Below are positions 25,974-33,719 of a DNA stretch of 64,000 nucleotides, one piece after another. The stretch comes from Fluviicola chungangensis (lineage in GTDB: Bacteria; Bacteroidota; Bacteroidia; Flavobacteriales_D; Crocinitomicaceae). Below the pieces are notes generated by a model, which saw only the letters and a list, made by a program, of their open reading frames with translations, ran no database searches and was not told where the DNA came from. A program made the position numbers and the translations under genes. The stretch spans positions 62,001 through 126,000 of the forward strand of contig NZ_VLPL01000004.1 of assembly GCF_007558725.1 (NCBI RefSeq), written 5' to 3'. The stretch's first letter is position 1. Each line of letters begins with the position of its first letter.

Positions 25974-27149
25974 ATGAAACTAAGACAGCTTGTTGCATTA
26001 AGTGCTTTAATCGGACTTCCATTAATCGCTTCTGCACAAAAAGGAGATAACCTTGTAGACAACGGAGGATTCGAATCCAATGCAGGGAAACCAAAAAAAT
26101 TAGGTCAAATCGATTTGGCAACCGGATGGAAATCACCAACCGGAGCAAGAGCAGATTATTTTTTAGGTGATTCAAAGATCCCCGATATAGGAGCTCCTGA
26201 AAATGCTTATGGAAAGGAAACTCCGAAGGAAGGTGAAAATTATGCCGGAATCTATGCTTTTTCATATGGAAATAAGCTTCCGAGAACATACATTATGACC
26301 AAATTAAAAACACCTTTGAAAAAAGATGTGACTTATTGTATCTCTTTCTATGTTTCCATGTCCGAAGCTTCTAAATATGCCTGTAACCAAATCGGTGCGA
26401 ATATTTCAAAAAAGGAATTCGGAACTGACCAGAAAGTGCATTTGATCGATCAGACACAAATCCTGCACCCGGATAACAAAGTCTTCAATGCTTCCTATAA
26501 CTGGGAAAAAGTATGCGGATCATATAAAGCTGAAGGTGGAGAAAAATTCCTGACAATCGGTAATTTCACTTCTGATCAGGATACGAAATACGAAACAAAC
26601 AAAAAACCGAAAGATTCAAAAATCAACCAGGTGATCGCTGCATACTATTACATTGATGACGTAGTTGTAACGATGCTGGATAAAGACGAAGATTGCAAGT
26701 GTTATGACGCTGACAAAGACAAAAATGAATTGTCTCCGACTGTCTATATGAAGCAAGTTGCCGACAATGATAAAATGTCAACAAAAGATCGTATTGAAAA
26801 GCAGGAAATTTATTTCGGATTCGGTAAAACGTACCTGACTCCACAAGCTAAAGCGGCCCTTGACATCGTTGCAAAAGTATTGACTGAAAACCCCAACATG
26901 ACAATCACCGTAATCGGACATAACAACGAAGAAGAAGATAAATTAGCAGAAAAGAAAGATTTCTATGCGGATATGGATACGAAACGCAACCAGGTAGTGA
27001 AAGAATACCTTCAATCGAAAGGAATTGCTGCCAGCAGATTGAAATCTGAGAGTAAAGGAAGTGATGTCCCAAGCCCCGAGATCAAGGAAGGTGATGATGA
27101 TGACCTGAAACTGGCAAAAGGCAGACGCGTTGTTTTCAGAGTTAACTAG
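25974..27149 (+). CDS. OmpA-family protein with an N-terminal secreted beta domain
   Basis: The protein has about 391 residues with a signal peptide (MKLRQLVALSALIGLPLIAS, then AQKGDN). Residues about 25-225 form a jelly-roll-like domain (LVDNGGFESNAGKPKK, CISFYVSMSEASKYAC) typical of proteins starting 'NLVxNGGFE'. Residues about 270-391 are an OmpA peptidoglycan-binding domain (IYFGFGKTYLTPQAKAALDI, TITVIGHNNEEEDK, LKLAKGRRVVFRV). The usual Asp of the GHTD motif is replaced by Asn-Asn. An upstream ATG (25959) overlaps the hemE end; ATG 25974 gives a clean signal peptide. It is likely an outer-membrane or periplasmic protein tethered to peptidoglycan. Confidence 0.85.
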   Translation: MKLRQLVALSALIGLPLIASAQKGDNLVDNGGFESNAGKPKKLGQIDLATGWKSPTGARADYFLGDSKIPDIGAPENAYGKETPKEGENYAGIYAFSYGNKLPRTYIMTKLKTPLKKDVTYCISFYVSMSEASKYACNQIGANISKKEFGTDQKVHLIDQTQILHPDNKVFNASYNWEKVCGSYKAEGGEKFLTIGNFTSDQDTKYETNKKPKDSKINQVIAAYYYIDDVVVTMLDKDEDCKCYDADKDKNELSPTVYMKQVADNDKMSTKDRIEKQEIYFGFGKTYLTPQAKAALDIVAKVLTENPNMTITVIGHNNEEEDKLAEKKDFYADMDTKRNQVVKEYLQSKGIAASRLKSESKGSDVPSPEIKEGDDDDLKLAKGRRVVFRVN

Positions 27150-27170
27150 TCAAAATCGAATATATTTATG

Positions 27171-27202
27171 AGGGGTGGAAAATTTTCCACCCCTTTCTTT
27201 TT
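27171..27202 (+). terminator. Palindromic repeat (GGAAAATTTTCC family) acting as terminator after the OmpA gene
   Basis: GGGGTGGAAAA (27172-27182) and TTTTCCACCCC (27183-27193) form a perfect 22-base palindrome, flanked by one more A-T pair. TTTCTTTTT follows. It is the best-preserved of three related elements in the window. Confidence 0.75.
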
Positions 27203-27216
27203 AGAATACCTTGAAC

Positions 27217-27444
27217 ATGGAAAACAATTATCCTATATACCGAAAACTGGACGGATTTGCCCGATTTTACAAAATTGAAAGCGCCGACCTATTCATTGAA
27301 GCCACTGTTGTGCAAAATACTGTTCACCATCAAACAATCCAAGCTGTTCAGTTCCCGGAGAAATTGCGTATCCAGGATATGATTTCGTGTTCATTTAATT
27401 ATATTCCGATGAGTGAAGAAGAAATTTTTCGTTTTTTTCAATAA
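27217..27444 (+). CDS. Small protein of unknown function
   Basis: The 75-residue product (from ATG 27217; MENNYPIYRKLDGFARFYKI) has no signal peptide or membrane segment. It seems a small mixed alpha/beta domain, with FIEATVVQNTVHHQTIQ and a helical tail PMSEEEIFRFFQ. A TACCTTGA sequence just upstream (27209 region) could be a weak -7 box. The preceding gene is closed by a terminator. I do not recognise the family; the coding claim rests on its position and sensible composition. Confidence 0.5.
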   Translation: MENNYPIYRKLDGFARFYKIESADLFIEATVVQNTVHHQTIQAVQFPEKLRIQDMISCSFNYIPMSEEEIFRFFQ

Positions 27445-27480
27445 AAAAATTAATTTTAGTAACAGACAAAACAAAGATCC

Positions 27481-27930
27481 GTGCTAAAATTTTCAACTAT
27501 TCTATTGGTCCTGCTTCTGGCATTTTCCTGTACCCTTTCTGCTGAACAGGAGAATAAATTAAACAAGCAACTGTCAAAATACATCAAATCATATAACGAA
27601 AACAACACACTTGAATATGCAGGTTTAAGTCATCCTGCTGTTGTCCGCTACTATTCCTCGCTTGGAGATTCAAAGTTTATTGCACATTTTAGCGGCAATA
27701 CCGGAGAAAATACGAGTAATTTAGACAATCCATTATTCAGGGAAATGAAAAGTCAAGGCAATTGGATTGAACGCAAATACACGGTTCAAAAAGATTCCAG
27801 GAAAGAATCCGACAAAGCGTATGAACTCTATGCTATTTCATCCGATGCCGGAAACAATTGGTTTTTCCTCACAGAAGAAGATTATTTTCTTCAAAAGATC
27901 CCGCTCAAACACCGCTTGTTCTCAAAATAA
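27481..27930 (+). CDS. Exported protein of unknown function
   Basis: This 149-residue protein starts with GTG 27481. The N-terminus (MLKFSTILLVLLLAFSCTLS) is a signal peptide, possibly lipoprotein type, although LAFSC is a weak lipobox. The mature part is mostly helical and charged (ENKLNKQLSKYIKSYNENN), then beta (LSHPAVVRYYSSLGDSKFIA, NNWFFLTEEDYF). This resembles small periplasmic proteins with a turnover role but no family is recognised. The next gene begins three bases after the stop, so it likely heads the 27481-30817 operon. Confidence 0.6.
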   Translation: MLKFSTILLVLLLAFSCTLSAEQENKLNKQLSKYIKSYNENNTLEYAGLSHPAVVRYYSSLGDSKFIAHFSGNTGENTSNLDNPLFREMKSQGNWIERKYTVQKDSRKESDKAYELYAISSDAGNNWFFLTEEDYFLQKIPLKHRLFSK

Positions 27931-27933
27931 CAC

Positions 27934-28758
27934 ATGATAAGACTTTTACTACTACTATTATTCACACATGCTTTCCTTTTCTCTTTCGGACAAGGATGGA
28001 ATCCTGTTGGTTCAAGGGCGGTCTCACTTGCAAATACCAGTGTATGTCTCGATGATGTTTGGGCTTATCACCACAATCCGGGAGCTACAGCTTCCATCAG
28101 GACCATTTCGATAGGGGCTTATTACGAAACGCGTTTTTTAACCAAAGAACTCCAAACACAAGCCTTGGCTGTTGCAATTCCTTTAAAAGTCGGGGTAATC
28201 TCTGCCGGGGGACAGTTTTTCGGATACCAGCAATACCGCAATACACGTGCAGGATTGGGTTACAGTATGAAGTTCACCGACTTCCTGCAGGTTGGGATAC
28301 AAGGAAATATCCAGGCCCTGCGTCTGGGGGGAAATTACGGTTCCACAATCAGCGGAACAGTTGAAGCAGGTATCCTCGCTAAAATATCGGAAAAATGGAG
28401 CGTTGGTGTCTCCGTGATGAATATTGGAAGACAGCATGTTAACCCGACCACTGACCGATTTGCAACCGTTATGCGCGGAGGATTCCAATACCGGCCATCG
28501 AAGAAAGTATCCATTTTTGCAGAAGTGGAGAAACAAGTCATTACTAAAATTTCCTTTAAAGGAGCTGTGGAATACCAACCGGTACAGGCGCTTTACATTC
28601 GTTTCGGAGCCCAAAGCGCACCAATGGAATTTGCCCTGGGATTTGGCTACAGAGTCTCCGGCTTTTCGATCGACCTCGGATCAAAATACCATCAGACACT
28701 CGGATGGTCCCCCAATTTTGGTCTAAACTACCAATTCAAAGAACATGAGAAAAAGTAG
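27934..28758 (+). CDS. PorV/PorQ-like outer-membrane beta-barrel protein
   Basis: This 274-residue protein has a signal peptide (MIRLLLLLLFTHAFLFSFGQ) and opens with GWNPVGSRAVSLANTSVCLD. The SRAxxxA-NTSV-DDVWAYHHNPG segment is typical of PorV/PorQ/UPF0164 barrels. The remainder is alternating strands (LGYSMKFTDFLQVGIQGN, KWSVGVSVMNIGRQ, LALGF-like near the end) that fit a barrel of about 14 strands. It is 3 bases after the previous gene, and the next gene starts 14 bases before its stop. An outer-membrane role, perhaps as partner of the HhH protein, is inferred. Confidence 0.75.
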   Translation: MIRLLLLLLFTHAFLFSFGQGWNPVGSRAVSLANTSVCLDDVWAYHHNPGATASIRTISIGAYYETRFLTKELQTQALAVAIPLKVGVISAGGQFFGYQQYRNTRAGLGYSMKFTDFLQVGIQGNIQALRLGGNYGSTISGTVEAGILAKISEKWSVGVSVMNIGRQHVNPTTDRFATVMRGGFQYRPSKKVSIFAEVEKQVITKISFKGAVEYQPVQALYIRFGAQSAPMEFALGFGYRVSGFSIDLGSKYHQTLGWSPNFGLNYQFKEHEKK

Positions 28759-30817
28759 TCTTTTCCTTCTTTTTTTCATCAGTACCTGTTCTTTCTTATT
28801 CGGACAGGAACGAAACGAAATTATCCAGCAGCGAGTTGAATTTATTGCAGAACAGTCCGAATCGGAAGAGCTCGATCTGACCAATATTTTCGACCAGCTG
28901 AATTATTTCTACGACAACCCCATCAATTTGAACAATACCAGTCCGGATGAGCTGCGTTCCTTAGGTTTACTGACAGAAGTTCAAATCACCGATGTACTTC
29001 TGCATGTCGAGCGATTCGGGAAATTCATCAGCATCTATGAATTGCAGTCATTGAAATATTGGGATTTAAGCACGATTTCTTTAGTCCTTCCCTTCGTGAA
29101 GGTAGATGATCGCCTGGAAAATATGCACATTACATTCAGGGATGCTGTTAAAAACGGAAAGATCGAATGGTATACACGTTACCAGCGAACTCCCGAACGA
29201 AAAAAGGGATATACACCGGTTTCCGATTCCATCTTAAACAATTCCAATGGATACTATCATGGAAATGCAGATAAGTACTACACACGCTTTAGGTATACTT
29301 ACCGAACCAATATCAGCCTGGGATTTACCGCTGAAAAGGATCCGGGTGAAGAGTTTTTCAAGGGATCTCAGAAAAATGGTTTCGATTATTATTCCTTTCA
29401 TGCCTTTTATAAAGGGGGAAAATACGTGCGCGCGGTTGCGGCAGGTGATTATCAAATTCAAATTGGGCAGGGATTGAATACCTGGAGTGGGTATGCTTTT
29501 GGTAAAAGTGCAGATATCTTTTCCTCCAAAAAAGCCGCAAATTTGCTCAGACCTTATACTTCTGTAGACGAAAACCGTTTCTTTCGCGGAGGAGCTGCAA
29601 TCATCGGGTATAAAAAATGGAACCTGCTCACTTTTTACAGCAACAAGAAAATAGACGGTTCGGGGATCAATGATTCTTTAACGGACGATCTGGAATTTGT
29701 GACCACCATAGATCTTTCTGGCCTGCATCGCACCAACAGTGAAATCGCCAAAAAAAACAAGCTCAGCGAGCAGGTTATCGGGAATTACCTGAGTTACAAT
29801 TCCACCCGTTTCAATGCCGGAATTGCGGTCGTAAACCAACAATACAACCAACCGCTTCAAAAAGATACCATTCCCTATAATCTCTATGCATTTAGAGGCA
29901 AAAACACCACAGCCATCAGCGGCGATTACAACTTCGTTCTTCGGAACTTCAACTTTTTCGGAGAAGTTTCTTACAGTACACATTCCAAATCATTTGCCCA
30001 GCTTCATGGTTTGATGGCTATTTTAGACCCGAGCGTTTCCGTTTCGGTCATTTACAGGAATTATTCCAAAGGATATTATTCGTTCTACAATAACGGATTT
30101 TCGGAAGGGAGCAACACACAGAATGAAAGCGGACTATTCTCCGGTATAAAGGTAAAATTGGCATCGGCCTGGTCCGTCAGTTCCTATATTGATTTCTTCA
30201 AATTTCCCTGGCTGAAATACGGGGTTGACGCGCCTTCCAAAGGATATGAGTTTTTAGTTCAACCGACCTATAAACCAAATAAAGTCTTTGAATTGTATGC
30301 CCGTTTCAGGCAACAGGTCAGACAAAAGAACTCAAGAGATACGGACGGAAGCATTACTGGGATTGAAGACGTCGTTCAGAACAATTACCGCTTAAACATG
30401 TCTTATAAGGTACTTGAAAGTTTCACTCTAAAAAGCAGAATTGAATACGTAACAATCCATCGAAAAAGCAATTCAGCCGAGGATGGCTGGATCTTTACCC
30501 AGGATTTGTTATTCAAACCGAAGAAATTACCAATTGATCTAACGCTGCGTTATGCCCTGTTCGACACAGACAGTTACGACACACGCATTTACACGTTTGA
30601 AAATAATGCATTGTATGTATTCTCTATTCCTGCTTATTACTACCAGGGATCACGCGCCTATGCCTTGATCCGGTTCTCCTTTTTACGGCATTGCGATTTG
30701 TGGCTCCGTTATGGAACATATTTATACTCAAATAAAAAAGTGATCAGCTCCGGAGCAGAAGAAATTAAGGGCTCGAAGAAATCAGATATTACGGTGCAGC
30801 TGAGAGTGAGTTTTTAA
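28745..30817 (+). CDS. Outer-membrane protein with N-terminal helix-hairpin-helix motifs
   Basis: This 690-residue protein has a signal peptide (MRKSSLFLLFFISTCSFLFG). Residues about 30-110 contain two HhH-like units: INLNNTSPDELRSLGLLTE and a following FISIYELQSLKYWDL, as in ComEA-type DNA-binding domains. From about 140 to the C-terminus the sequence alternates beta strands (GKIEWYTRYQRTPERKKGY, YTRFRYTYRTNISLGF) ending DITVQLRVSF, with a terminal Phe as usual for barrels. The start overlaps the PorV-like gene. Similar proteins are common in Bacteroidota and uncharacterised. A role with extracellular DNA is speculative; HhH motifs may equally serve protein contacts. Confidence 0.75.
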   Translation: MRKSSLFLLFFISTCSFLFGQERNEIIQQRVEFIAEQSESEELDLTNIFDQLNYFYDNPINLNNTSPDELRSLGLLTEVQITDVLLHVERFGKFISIYELQSLKYWDLSTISLVLPFVKVDDRLENMHITFRDAVKNGKIEWYTRYQRTPERKKGYTPVSDSILNNSNGYYHGNADKYYTRFRYTYRTNISLGFTAEKDPGEEFFKGSQKNGFDYYSFHAFYKGGKYVRAVAAGDYQIQIGQGLNTWSGYAFGKSADIFSSKKAANLLRPYTSVDENRFFRGGAAIIGYKKWNLLTFYSNKKIDGSGINDSLTDDLEFVTTIDLSGLHRTNSEIAKKNKLSEQVIGNYLSYNSTRFNAGIAVVNQQYNQPLQKDTIPYNLYAFRGKNTTAISGDYNFVLRNFNFFGEVSYSTHSKSFAQLHGLMAILDPSVSVSVIYRNYSKGYYSFYNNGFSEGSNTQNESGLFSGIKVKLASAWSVSSYIDFFKFPWLKYGVDAPSKGYEFLVQPTYKPNKVFELYARFRQQVRQKNSRDTDGSITGIEDVVQNNYRLNMSYKVLESFTLKSRIEYVTIHRKSNSAEDGWIFTQDLLFKPKKLPIDLTLRYALFDTDSYDTRIYTFENNALYVFSIPAYYYQGSRAYALIRFSFLRHCDLWLRYGTYLYSNKKVISSGAEEIKGSKKSDITVQLRVSF

Positions 30818-30918
30818 AAACAACAGATTTAACATCCTTTACCACACTTTAACAGCAAGCAATTTGTATGTTGACCGCATGCTCGTAACTTATAGGAACA
30901 ATATTAAAAAAGAGCATT

Positions 30919-31455
30919 ATGAACAAAAGAATTGCCATTTTGGCTACAGACGGATTTGAGGAAAGCGAGTTGCAATCGCCGAAAGAGGCCATTGAAAAGC
31001 AAGGCTGGCAGGCAGAAATTGTAAGTTTGAAAAGCGGTACGATCAAAGCCTGGTCTAAAAGTGACTGGGGAAAGGAATATCCGGTTGACAATATTATAGA
31101 CGATGTGAAAGCTTCAGAATATGACGGATTAGTAATTCCCGGGGGCGTCATCAACCCGGATAAACTGAGAAGAGAAAACAAGGTCTTGAATTTTGTGAAA
31201 ACTTTTTTTGATGAAAAAAAACCGGTCGCTGCCATTTGTCACGGTCCACAGGTATTAATTAGCGCGGGGGTGGTTTCAGGACGTGAAATGACTTCTTTCG
31301 AATCGGTAAAAATTGATCTGCAAAATGCCGGGGCAACCTGGTTGGATGAAGAAGTAGTAGTCGATAATGGATTGGTTACAAGCCGTTCACCGCAGGATTT
31401 ACCGGCATTCAACCGAAAGATGGTTGAAGAATTCAGGGAAGGGATTCATGAATGA
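30919..31455 (+). CDS. DJ-1/PfpI-family protein
   Basis: This 178-residue protein of the PfpI/YhbO type begins KRIAILATDGFEESELQSP, with the conserved Glu. The nucleophile elbow is AAICHGPQVLISAGV with catalytic Cys next to His. GLVTSRSPQDLPAFNRKMVE closes the domain. Relatives protect proteins or nucleotides from glycation or act as stress-induced hydrolases; the actual substrate is unclear. It stands alone, with a bidirectional terminator just after it. Confidence 0.9.
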   Translation: MNKRIAILATDGFEESELQSPKEAIEKQGWQAEIVSLKSGTIKAWSKSDWGKEYPVDNIIDDVKASEYDGLVIPGGVINPDKLRRENKVLNFVKTFFDEKKPVAAICHGPQVLISAGVVSGREMTSFESVKIDLQNAGATWLDEEVVVDNGLVTSRSPQDLPAFNRKMVEEFREGIHE

Positions 31456-31496
31456 GAAGCAAGCTATGTAAATGGAATGAGTGTTGAATAAAAACA

Positions 31497-31533
31497 AAAA
31501 GAGTGTGTCCGCTCTCGCTTTTCACACTCTTTT
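31497..31533. terminator. Bidirectional terminator between the PfpI gene and tRNA-His
   Basis: AAAAGAGTGTG (31497-31507) pairs with CACACTCTTTT (31523-31533) around a 15-base loop, with a T-rich tail on each strand. It would serve the plus-strand PfpI-type gene and the minus-strand tRNA. Confidence 0.85.
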
Positions 31534-31543
31534 CTGTTTTGAG

Positions 31544-31618
31544 GGAGGAAGACGGGGTTCGAACCCGCGACCTCCGGAACCACAATCCGGCGCTCTAACC
31601 AGCTGAGCTACAACCTCC
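31544..31618 (-). tRNA. tRNA-His (anticodon GTG)
   Basis: Read on the minus strand it folds as a cloverleaf. The D-arm is GCTC-loop-GAGC, the anticodon stem is CCGGA/TCCGG with loop TTGTGGT, and the T-arm is GCGGG-TTCGAAC-CCCGT. The extra 5' G (G-1, at 31618) faces C73, the identity mark of tRNA-His. CCA is not encoded. The acceptor stem has two adjacent T-T (U-U) mismatches, at 5:68 and 6:67. Confidence 0.93.
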
Positions 31619-31793
31619 ATTAAGTGGGCGCAAAAATAAGCATTTCTATTAAAATTCCTATACGGAAATTGATTTTTTTTTCGCAATCCCAGTATTCGTC
31701 AGAGAATGAATCGATTCCGGAGTTATTTTCTCAACTAAACATGCGTTGTTGATAACACAAATCCATCCTCCCGGATTCGTTTTGGCGAATCCT

Positions 31794-31801
31794 TACATTT
31801 G
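31794..31801 (+). promoter_or_regulatory. -7 box (TACATTTG) for the 31806-36839 gene run
   Basis: It matches TAnnTTTG exactly and lies four bases (TGAC) before ATG 31806. This supports that start over the open frame 60 bases upstream. Confidence 0.6.
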
Positions 31802-31805
31802 TGAC

Positions 31806-32804
31806 ATGGGTGAGCAGAAACTTAAGATCGGTGTTTTTGGAGCAGGGCATTTAGGCAGAATTCATATCCGCTTGCTTCTTGAACTGTCCGATCTGTTCGA
31901 ATTAATTGGTTTTTATGATCCATCGGATGAATCCGCCGAAAAAACAACGGCCGAATATCATATTAAGCGATGGGATGATATGCAGGCGCTGATTGATGCA
32001 GCCGATTGTGTTGACGTGGTTGCTCCCACCCTGCACCATTATGATATTGCTTACAAAGCATTGCGTTCAAGCAAACATGTTTTTATCGAAAAACCGGTTG
32101 CAGAAACCACTGAACAGGCCAAGATCTTACTGGATCTTTCCAGGGAAGCCGGTGTCATCGCACAAGTCGGACATGTGGAACGCTTCAATCCTGCTTTCCG
32201 GGCCGCAGAACCCCTAATTGTCAAACCGATGTTTTTTGAGATCCACCGGTTGGCACAGTACAATCCGCGCGGAACAGATGTTTCGGTTATTTTGGATTTA
32301 ATGATCCACGATCTGGATATCGTTTTAAGTTGTGTAAACTCATCTATCCGGAGAATTTCCGCAAGCGGTGTAAGTGTAGTGAGCCGGACACCGGACATTA
32401 CTTCCGTTCGCATTGAGTTTGATAACGGATGTGTCGCCAACCTGACGGCTTCCCGGATGTCCCTGAACAATATGCGAAAAACACGTATTTTTCAAAAAAC
32501 CGGCTACCTCGTCATCGATTTCTTGAACCAATCCGTTGATCAGATCATGATCACTCCGAAAGATGAAGAAACTCCCGGCTTTTTCAGCTTCCAGCTCAAT
32601 GATGACGTCAATTTTTCCGCATTGAAACCAGAGATTAAAAAGACCAATGCCATCCAGGAAGAATTACGCTCTTTTTACAATTCCATTGTTCATAATCAGC
32701 CGGTTGTCGTTTCAATCGATGATGCCTGCCGGGCACTGGATGTAGCTTATCAGATTATTGACAAATTGAAATCCGCACATCTCTCGGTTTTCGACAATAA
32801 TTAA
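31806..32804 (+). CDS. Gfo/Idh/MocA-family NAD(P)-dependent oxidoreductase
   Basis: The 332-residue protein has an N-terminal Rossmann fold: LKIGVFGAGHLGRIHIRLL. The family EKP motif follows (KHVFIEKPVAETTEQAKILL), then the signature AQVGHVERFNPAFRAAEPL and the catalytic-loop segment LDLMIHDLDIVLS. Members act on sugars, often nucleotide- or carboxy-sugars. The neighbours (lipoprotein, polyprenyl-phosphate sugar transferase, SDR) suggest a role in surface glycan supply. ATG 31806 is chosen because the TACATTTG box lies just upstream. Confidence 0.88.
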   Translation: MGEQKLKIGVFGAGHLGRIHIRLLLELSDLFELIGFYDPSDESAEKTTAEYHIKRWDDMQALIDAADCVDVVAPTLHHYDIAYKALRSSKHVFIEKPVAETTEQAKILLDLSREAGVIAQVGHVERFNPAFRAAEPLIVKPMFFEIHRLAQYNPRGTDVSVILDLMIHDLDIVLSCVNSSIRRISASGVSVVSRTPDITSVRIEFDNGCVANLTASRMSLNNMRKTRIFQKTGYLVIDFLNQSVDQIMITPKDEETPGFFSFQLNDDVNFSALKPEIKKTNAIQEELRSFYNSIVHNQPVVVSIDDACRALDVAYQIIDKLKSAHLSVFDNN

Positions 32805-32806
32805 CG

Positions 32807-32814
32807 TAAATTTG
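32807..32814 (+). promoter_or_regulatory. -7 box (TAAATTTG) before the 32839 lipoprotein gene
   Basis: It matches TAnnTTTG and lies 24 bases before ATG 32839, overlapping the 3' end region of the oxidoreductase gene. It may give an internal promoter. Confidence 0.4.
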
Positions 32815-32838
32815 CGTTAGCTTCACATAGGCTTATCT

Positions 32839-33705
32839 ATGAAATATTTATACTTTTTTGTTCTGCTTTCCTTTGGGTTGTCAAGTTGCGTTAAGAATAA
32901 CCCTTTGCCGGTTTGGCTTGAAATCAATACCTGGACTCTTAATTCCAATCCGAATTCCAATCCTTCTCCTGGCGTGTTAACTCATAACTTCAGTGATGTG
33001 TGGGTATACATCGATGGAAAAGTTATCGGTGTATTCGAGGTTCCCTGCAAAATTCCGGTACTTACTTCGGGCACTTGCAAAATCACCTTGTATCCTGCAA
33101 TGAAGAACAACGGACTTGCTTCCACAAAAAAGATTTATCCCTTTGCAGAACCCTTTGAAACAACACTTCAGCTTACAGAGGGTGAAACCTATAGTTTTGA
33201 TCCGACTACCCGATACTTTTCAAACACCAAATTCACCATTGAAGACTTTGAAAGCAGTTCGATATCTATCGTCAAAGACCAAACGTATTCCAGTCCTAAT
33301 TTAAACCTCGAAGTTGAAAGCAACAGTGCTGTCGGCCCGTGGGGAAACTATGGACACCTTTCATTAAACACAACAGATTCCCTGTGGATCGGTGTAATGG
33401 ATCAGCTCACATTACCTAAAAGCGGTGCGGAAGTTTACCTGGAATTCGATTATAAAAACACCAATACGATCATGACGGGAATGATCGAAATGCAGGTTGG
33501 CGGTGGAACAGCTGATCATGGCGGATTTACTGTTTCAAGACAGACATCGGATGTCAAATGGAAAAAGATTTATATTGACCTGAAAGATGTCGTATCCAAT
33601 ACCCCAAATGGTTACGCATACAAACAATATCTGAAAGTACTTTTGAATACCGGGTTAAACTCCAGTGAAGTCTTTATTGATAATATTAAAGTGGTACACT
33701 TCTAG
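32839..33705 (+). CDS. Lipoprotein of unknown function
   Basis: This 288-residue protein has a lipoprotein signal (MKYLYFFVLLSFGLSSC, lipid Cys in LSSC). After an Asn/Ser/Pro-rich stretch (NSNPNSNPSPG) there is a PEGA-like strand pair (VYIDGKVIGVFEVPCKIPVL). A larger jelly-roll-like domain follows, ending SSEVFIDNIKVVHF. It lies between a sugar oxidoreductase and a polyprenyl-phosphate sugar transferase gene. It may be an outer-membrane accessory of surface-glycan assembly, but this is only context. Confidence 0.65.
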   Translation: MKYLYFFVLLSFGLSSCVKNNPLPVWLEINTWTLNSNPNSNPSPGVLTHNFSDVWVYIDGKVIGVFEVPCKIPVLTSGTCKITLYPAMKNNGLASTKKIYPFAEPFETTLQLTEGETYSFDPTTRYFSNTKFTIEDFESSSISIVKDQTYSSPNLNLEVESNSAVGPWGNYGHLSLNTTDSLWIGVMDQLTLPKSGAEVYLEFDYKNTNTIMTGMIEMQVGGGTADHGGFTVSRQTSDVKWKKIYIDLKDVVSNTPNGYAYKQYLKVLLNTGLNSSEVFIDNIKVVHF

Positions 33706-33719
33706 AATCATTAGTTGGA

